8,114 nt of DNA from G039029935 sp039029935 (GTDB lineage Bacteria; Chloroflexota; Anaerolineae; Caldilineales; Caldilineaceae), in the NCBI GenBank assembly GCA_039029935.1, contig JBCCFC010000616.1, positions 1 to 8,114 on the forward strand. Reading direction: 5' to 3'. The notes beneath the pieces are model-generated. The model worked only from the letters and a program-made list of their open reading frames with translations. It searched no databases and had not been told where the DNA came from. Of this stretch, positions 5,107 to 8,114 are shown one piece after another; within the stretch, counting starts at the first letter, position 1, and each line of letters begins with the position of its first letter. A program made the translations under genes and the position numbers.

Positions 5107-5446
5107 CAAAGACCTCCAAAAATGCATTAGGGCGATCTTGCCTTGCAGGAATGTCAAGCGCGTAGTTTTCCTCAGCACATATCTGGCGCAGCTCTGCCAA
5201 CGCTTCACCCATTGTCTGTTGAGGCTTATGTGCATCAACATTGTAAGTCGCCGTTTCAGGGCTGACCGGCTGTATCATTGCGGGTTTGGGCTGAATGTTA
5301 TACCACGCCAAAAATTCATAAAAAAGTGGACCCCGGATCACCGCCGCCACCATCTCATTTTGCTCGGTGATGAATTGGGGTTCATGATAGGCGGCTTGAA
5401 CCACACTTGGAAATGATTGTCTTGCTTGTGCCATCTCCCACTGCAT
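5099..5446 (-). CDS. Phd/YefM-like antitoxin of the PIN toxin
   Basis: This 115-residue protein has a Phd/YefM-like N-terminal half. The stretch QARQSFPSVVQAAYHEPQF, followed by ITEQNEMVAAVI, matches the family pattern 'eaR..fs.lv..a...p..ITr....vAvl'. This domain dimerises and binds operator DNA. The C-terminal part (about residues 75-115, with ALAELRQICAEENYALDIP and RQDRPN) is the expected toxin-wrapping tail. The start is ATG 5446, with GGAGGT six bases upstream; the frame continues to 5485 but that start lacks support. The gene overlaps the toxin by 8 bases and precedes it, the normal order. Antitoxin and toxin together probably repress the promoter at 5499-5528. It may be named vapB by position, although its fold is Phd/YefM-like. 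Confidence 0.88.
   Translation of the reverse strand: MQWEMAQARQSFPSVVQAAYHEPQFITEQNEMVAAVIRGPLFYEFLAWYNIQPKPAMIQPVSPETATYNVDAHKPQQTMGEALAELRQICAEENYALDIPARQDRPNAFLEVFGD
5112..5117 (-). promoter_or_regulatory. Shine-Dalgarno site deciding the GTG start of the toxin
   Basis: GGAGGT on the minus strand lies five bases before GTG 5106 and inside the last codons of the antitoxin gene. It supports the 134-residue form of the toxin over the longer frame from 5241. Confidence 0.88.
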
Positions 5447-5452
5447 ACGGAC

Positions 5453-5458
5453 ACCTCC
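5453..5458 (-). promoter_or_regulatory. Shine-Dalgarno site deciding the antitoxin start
   Basis: GGAGGT on the minus strand, within CAGGAGGTG, lies six bases before ATG 5446. It selects the 115-residue form over the 128-residue frame that opens at 5485. Confidence 0.88.
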
Positions 5459-5498
5459 TGATAAAAGCTTGCTGCATATACTCAACGCTCACGAGGCT

Positions 5499-5528
5499 AG
5501 TATAATGGTAAAAACGTGTTTTCGTCAA
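5499..5528 (-). promoter_or_regulatory. Sigma70-type promoter of the toxin-antitoxin operon with possible operator
   Basis: On the minus strand TTGACG (5523-5528) is followed after 18 nt by TATACT (5499-5504). Each box differs from consensus at one position. The spacer contains AAAAC-AC-GTTTT (5511-5522), a 5-bp inverted repeat with a 2-nt centre, well placed for repression by the antitoxin complex. The leader is about 45 nt. The promoter lies only 16 bp beyond the protease stop, and no terminator is seen between them, so some read-through from the protease gene is possible. Confidence 0.7.
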
Positions 5529-5543
5529 GCCATTGTTTACACC

Positions 5544-7967
5544 CTACTGATAAATCAGCGGCAGATAAAGCGAAACACCCCCAACCTGCTGCGTCAACTC
5601 CACTGTCTCACCACCACTCACAGTAACCATCTGCGGTTCCACATCATCACCAATTTCAGTATCAACGACCAATTCATACTCACCTGCATAGAGATCGGTA
5701 AAATTCACCACACCATTCTCGTCGGTGACGCCGTTGTAGGTGTTGATTGTGTCCTGGCTGCGCAGGACGACGGGCGTATTGGCAAGGGGCTGACCAAGTG
5801 CATTGCGGACGGTCAAGGTGACAGTGGCGGGTTGGTGGCAAGTTGTGGCAAGCATGAGCAGTTCTTCGCTGACGCCGCCAATTTTGGTTTGCATTGCTGT
5901 TGATAGGGTGTCAGTAGGCATATCGGTTGAGGCAATTTCGACCGTTTGGCTGACAAATTGGGCGGTTCCTGCGCTGACGGTGACAAAATAGCTATCGGCG
6001 TCCTCTGCGACATAGAGCGATGGGAAGTTAGCAACGCCTTCTTCGCCTGTCAGTTGTCGGTGGCGGTATCCGGTATAGGTGTCTATCAGCGTAACTTGGG
6101 CGTTGTGGAGCGGTGTGCCATCGCAGTTGTGAACACGGATTGATTTCTGTTGTGGAGCCTGTGCCATGAGGACGGCGGCGTGTACGTTCAGACGACCGTA
6201 GCCATAGGTGTGGTTGGGAGACACTGGCTCAGGGCCTTCCTCACATTGATTAAATGGCACGGATGTTGCGCTTTTCATCAGGACCTCTTCGGTCAGGTCA
6301 ACGTTGCCAATCAGGTCGGGTACGGCAGACCATAACAGGGCTGCAGCTCCGGCGACATGGGGTGAGGCCATGCTTGTGCCTTGGATGGCGCGATAGCCAC
6401 CATTCAGCCACGTTGATTCCACATTGACGCCAGGTGCGGTGATGTCGGGTTTGAGGCGGTTGCTACCATCGATGGTGACAGGACCACGACTACTAAAGCC
6501 TGCAATCACGCCATTGGACATATGCGCACCGACCGAGAAGGCGGCATCATGGAGTGCAATCGGGTCTTGGACTGATTCACAACGAGAACCGCTATTGCCT
6601 GCGGAGGAGACAACTAACATGCCCGCCGCACGGACTGTCTCGACAATTTGGAGCAGACTGGTTTCATCACAGCCTTCGGAGGGTGGGCATCCCCACGAGT
6701 TGTTGATGATGTGGGGAGCGAGTTCAGGAATTCCATCAATAAAGGGGTCGCCATTCTGCGGGTAGGGGGCCAAGAAGAATTCAAAACAGGCTGTATAACT
6801 GCTGGGCATCCCAAAGCCAAGGATCATGTTGCGACAGCCAATCCACTGTGAATCGGGCGCCATGCCTACCTGTGAATGCGTATCCGTGCTGTTGCCCAGC
6901 ATAGTGCCGACGGTGTGTGTGCCATGCCCGTTGTCATCACAGGGCACTTGCGCATCGCGTGAGCAGTAGACAGGGCGTCCTTCTATCCCCCAAGCATCAA
7001 ACCAGTTATATAGGTGCTGAACGGTTTCAGTGATAATCTCTGTATTACCTGTGCTATCTGCCTCAGATTGTGCAGTCGGTAGCTGTGTCCTGTACCAGCC
7101 CCGATAACGCTCTGTGTAGGCTGGATGCTCCCAATCAACACCTGTATCTTGACTGGCAACGACAATGTTCTGCCCTGTGTACCCCATCGCCCAGACATCC
7201 GGTGCGTTGGTAAATTCCAATCCATAGGGCAGTGCATAGGATGCATGAGGTTCGCTTTGTGGGCTATTCTGCCAGAGGTCGTCCAGCACATGAAGCCAAG
7301 ATCGTGCGGTCACGCTGCTATATAATCGTTCGCTTGCTGCACTCTCACTATACAGTGTCTGGTTGCTGGACACCACAGGATTGGCAGCCAAGCGGTTGAG
7401 GTCTGTGCGGCGACGCAGTTTGGCAACGAGGTCCGCATCACCCTTGATTTCAATCATGTTAATAATGTAAAATGGACGGTATGCCACGCCTTCTGCATCC
7501 AGAAATGCACGTAACGGAGCCTGTGTGCGTTGTGCATGAGATGTCAGCGCTTGATAAATTTGTTGCGCTTTTTGATTTTTTCGCGATGTATTTCTGTGGA
7601 TACTTTGTGGCTCTATTGAACTAGATGCATCCTCTATTAGCACTTCTAAACTGACCTGATCATCCAGAATTGCCAGAAAAGAAACCGAGTCGCCGCGTCT
7701 GGACGCTAGTTGAGCCTCTAAATGTGGGCTGATAGGTACGAGGTTATCAATGTGCTGTGTCAAGGATGGGTTTGATGTCTGTGCTGCGTAGATGGATGCT
7801 GGTGTATATAGTGGTAGCAAACCTAGAATCAACGCTATCGTCAACACCATGTTGAGGGTTGATTTCAATGTGCGGTTCCTGCGCGAAGTGTATTTAAAAA
7901 AACGTAAAAGTTTATTCATGCGATTATTTAACTTACCTATAAAATTATGTTTACTCACTTGACTCAA
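5544..7967 (-). CDS. Secreted subtilisin-like serine protease (S8, bacillopeptidase F-like)
   Basis: This 807-residue extracellular endopeptidase is complete. A basic N-region and hydrophobic core (about 39-58) form the signal peptide, with probable cleavage near SIYA-AQ (61). Residues about 62-205 resemble an I9 inhibitory propeptide (YIINMIEIKGDADLVAKLRR). The S8 catalytic domain spans about 250-600. It holds Asp274 (QDTGVDWEHP), His348 (DDNGHGTHT), oxyanion Asn458 (SSAGNSG) and Ser532 (GTSMASPHVAG), plus HIINNSWGC, as in bacillopeptidase F-like enzymes. Two carboxypeptidase-regulatory-like beta domains follow (about 608-675 and 714-793), then the tail LYLPLIYQ, a C-terminal style I associate with Chloroflexota secreted proteins. 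All catalytic residues are intact, so activity is expected. The start is TTG 7967, with AAGGAGT six bases upstream. ATG 7919 (residue 17) would give a more normal signal peptide length but has a poor ribosome site. Confidence 0.95.
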   Translation of the reverse strand: MSQVSKHNFIGKLNNRMNKLLRFFKYTSRRNRTLKSTLNMVLTIALILGLLPLYTPASIYAAQTSNPSLTQHIDNLVPISPHLEAQLASRRGDSVSFLAILDDQVSLEVLIEDASSSIEPQSIHRNTSRKNQKAQQIYQALTSHAQRTQAPLRAFLDAEGVAYRPFYIINMIEIKGDADLVAKLRRRTDLNRLAANPVVSSNQTLYSESAASERLYSSVTARSWLHVLDDLWQNSPQSEPHASYALPYGLEFTNAPDVWAMGYTGQNIVVASQDTGVDWEHPAYTERYRGWYRTQLPTAQSEADSTGNTEIITETVQHLYNWFDAWGIEGRPVYCSRDAQVPCDDNGHGTHTVGTMLGNSTDTHSQVGMAPDSQWIGCRNMILGFGMPSSYTACFEFFLAPYPQNGDPFIDGIPELAPHIINNSWGCPPSEGCDETSLLQIVETVRAAGMLVVSSAGNSGSRCESVQDPIALHDAAFSVGAHMSNGVIAGFSSRGPVTIDGSNRLKPDITAPGVNVESTWLNGGYRAIQGTSMASPHVAGAAALLWSAVPDLIGNVDLTEEVLMKSATSVPFNQCEEGPEPVSPNHTYGYGRLNVHAAVLMAQAPQQKSIRVHNCDGTPLHNAQVTLIDTYTGYRHRQLTGEEGVANFPSLYVAEDADSYFVTVSAGTAQFVSQTVEIASTDMPTDTLSTAMQTKIGGVSEELLMLATTCHQPATVTLTVRNALGQPLANTPVVLRSQDTINTYNGVTDENGVVNFTDLYAGEYELVVDTEIGDDVEPQMVTVSGGETVELTQQVGGVSLYLPLIYQ

Positions 7968-7972
7968 CGTGG

Positions 7973-7979
7973 ACTCCTT
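7973..7979 (-). promoter_or_regulatory. Shine-Dalgarno site pointing to a TTG start for the protease
   Basis: AAGGAGT on the minus strand ends about five to six bases before TTG 7967. The next in-frame candidate, ATG 7919, has no comparable site at proper distance. The TTG start yields an N-region of nearly 40 residues before the hydrophobic core, which is unusually long. Confidence 0.7.
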
Positions 7980-7994
7980 GTTTTCATCTTACAA

Positions 7995-8003
7995 AGTATA
8001 ACA
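7995..8003 (-). promoter_or_regulatory. Extended -10 promoter candidate of the protease gene
   Basis: The minus strand reads TGTTATACT, an extended -10 (TGn before TATACT, one mismatch to TATAAT). No convincing -35 lies 16-18 nt upstream. Transcription would start near 7988, giving a leader of about 20 nt that includes the AAGGAGT site. Confidence 0.5.
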
Positions 8004-8087
8004 GGCGACAAGCAATTTGTGTATAGGTTATTTGTCCTGATTTCCCGCTACTATGTATAATTCTCTGCATAGGCTCAAATATTAGAA

Positions 8088-8114
8088 ATCGTTTAGTAAG
8101 CACGCCCTCGTGCG
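8088..8114. repeat. Truncated copy of the palindromic repeat seen near 2903
   Basis: ATCGTTTAGTAAGCAC at 8088-8103 is identical to 2903-2918, where it spans the inner end of the long-hairpin arm and the start of its loop. After the 16-mer the two copies diverge. Here GCACG-CCCT-CGTGC (8100-8113) forms a 5-bp hairpin that reaches the window edge. The outer arm sequence of the 2875 element is absent. The full extent lies outside the window. Confidence 0.6.

Noticed and set aside
5107..5241. 45-residue N-terminal extension of the toxin
   Set aside because: It lies entirely within the antitoxin gene, while GGAGGT before GTG 5106 and the position of the PIN core both support the shorter protein.
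5521..5546. Terminator of the protease gene
   Set aside because: The only inverted repeat near (AAAAC-AC-GTTTT) is 5 bp, AT-rich, and lies in the spacer of the next promoter, so it is better read as an operator.
4985..5903. Plus-strand open frames of about 143 and 144 residues opposite the toxin, antitoxin and protease genes
   Set aside because: They lie antisense to genes with clear families and show no domain-like sequence or ribosome sites.
1..8114. Defence island or an undescribed immune system
   Set aside because: Only a toxin-antitoxin pair and an orphan regulator are present; no nuclease, helicase, cyclase or other effector beyond the PIN toxin supports it.

Overview
All five protein genes in this 8.1 kb window lie on the minus strand, so transcription runs from right to left. 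Two encode large secreted proteins: a subtilisin-like protease whose C-terminal tail reads LYLPLIYQ, and a leucine-rich-repeat protein that runs into a Thr/Pro/Ser linker. A short YLPL-type C-terminal tail together with PT-rich linkers is a pattern I associate with secreted proteins of Chloroflexota. That is the best guess for the source organism, but it rests on protein style only. The sequence is moderately AT-rich, the intergenic parts clearly so. Shine-Dalgarno sites of the AGGAGGT type precede most genes.

Layout from right to left. Positions 8114-7968 are the upstream region of the protease gene, with an extended -10 box and part of a repeat cut by the window edge. Positions 7967-5544 encode a bacillopeptidase F-like S8 protease: signal peptide, I9-type propeptide, catalytic domain, two carboxypeptidase-regulatory-like beta domains, YLPL tail. 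Positions 5528-4601 are a compact type II toxin-antitoxin operon with a sigma70-type promoter, a Phd/YefM-like antitoxin, an overlapping VapC-type PIN toxin starting at GTG, and a strong hairpin terminator. Positions 4439-4158 encode an unrecognised 93-residue protein. Positions 4157-3545 hold no gene but contain two adjacent MITE-like inverted-repeat elements with a common 31-bp end, plus two overlapping divergent promoter candidates. Positions 3544-3125 encode an XRE-type helix-turn-helix regulator. Positions 3124-2809 hold two related REP-like palindromes and a 117-bp near-perfect hairpin element. Positions 2808-1 encode the N-terminal 936 residues of a secreted protein built from two copies of the module LRR cap, LRRs, DPDW linker and Fn3-like domain, ending in a 24-bp tandem repeat that runs off the window.

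The toxin and antitoxin form the only clear operon; the other genes stand alone behind their own upstream regions. This looks like an accessory region: secreted protease and adhesion-type proteins, a toxin-antitoxin pair, an orphan regulator and several palindromic repeats. The most unusual signals are the paired inverted-repeat elements, whose second member could also fold as a branched RNA, and an exact 16-mer placed about 100 bp upstream of both secreted-protein genes. Several starts were corrected from the longest open frame by their Shine-Dalgarno sites: the 93-residue protein, the antitoxin and the toxin.
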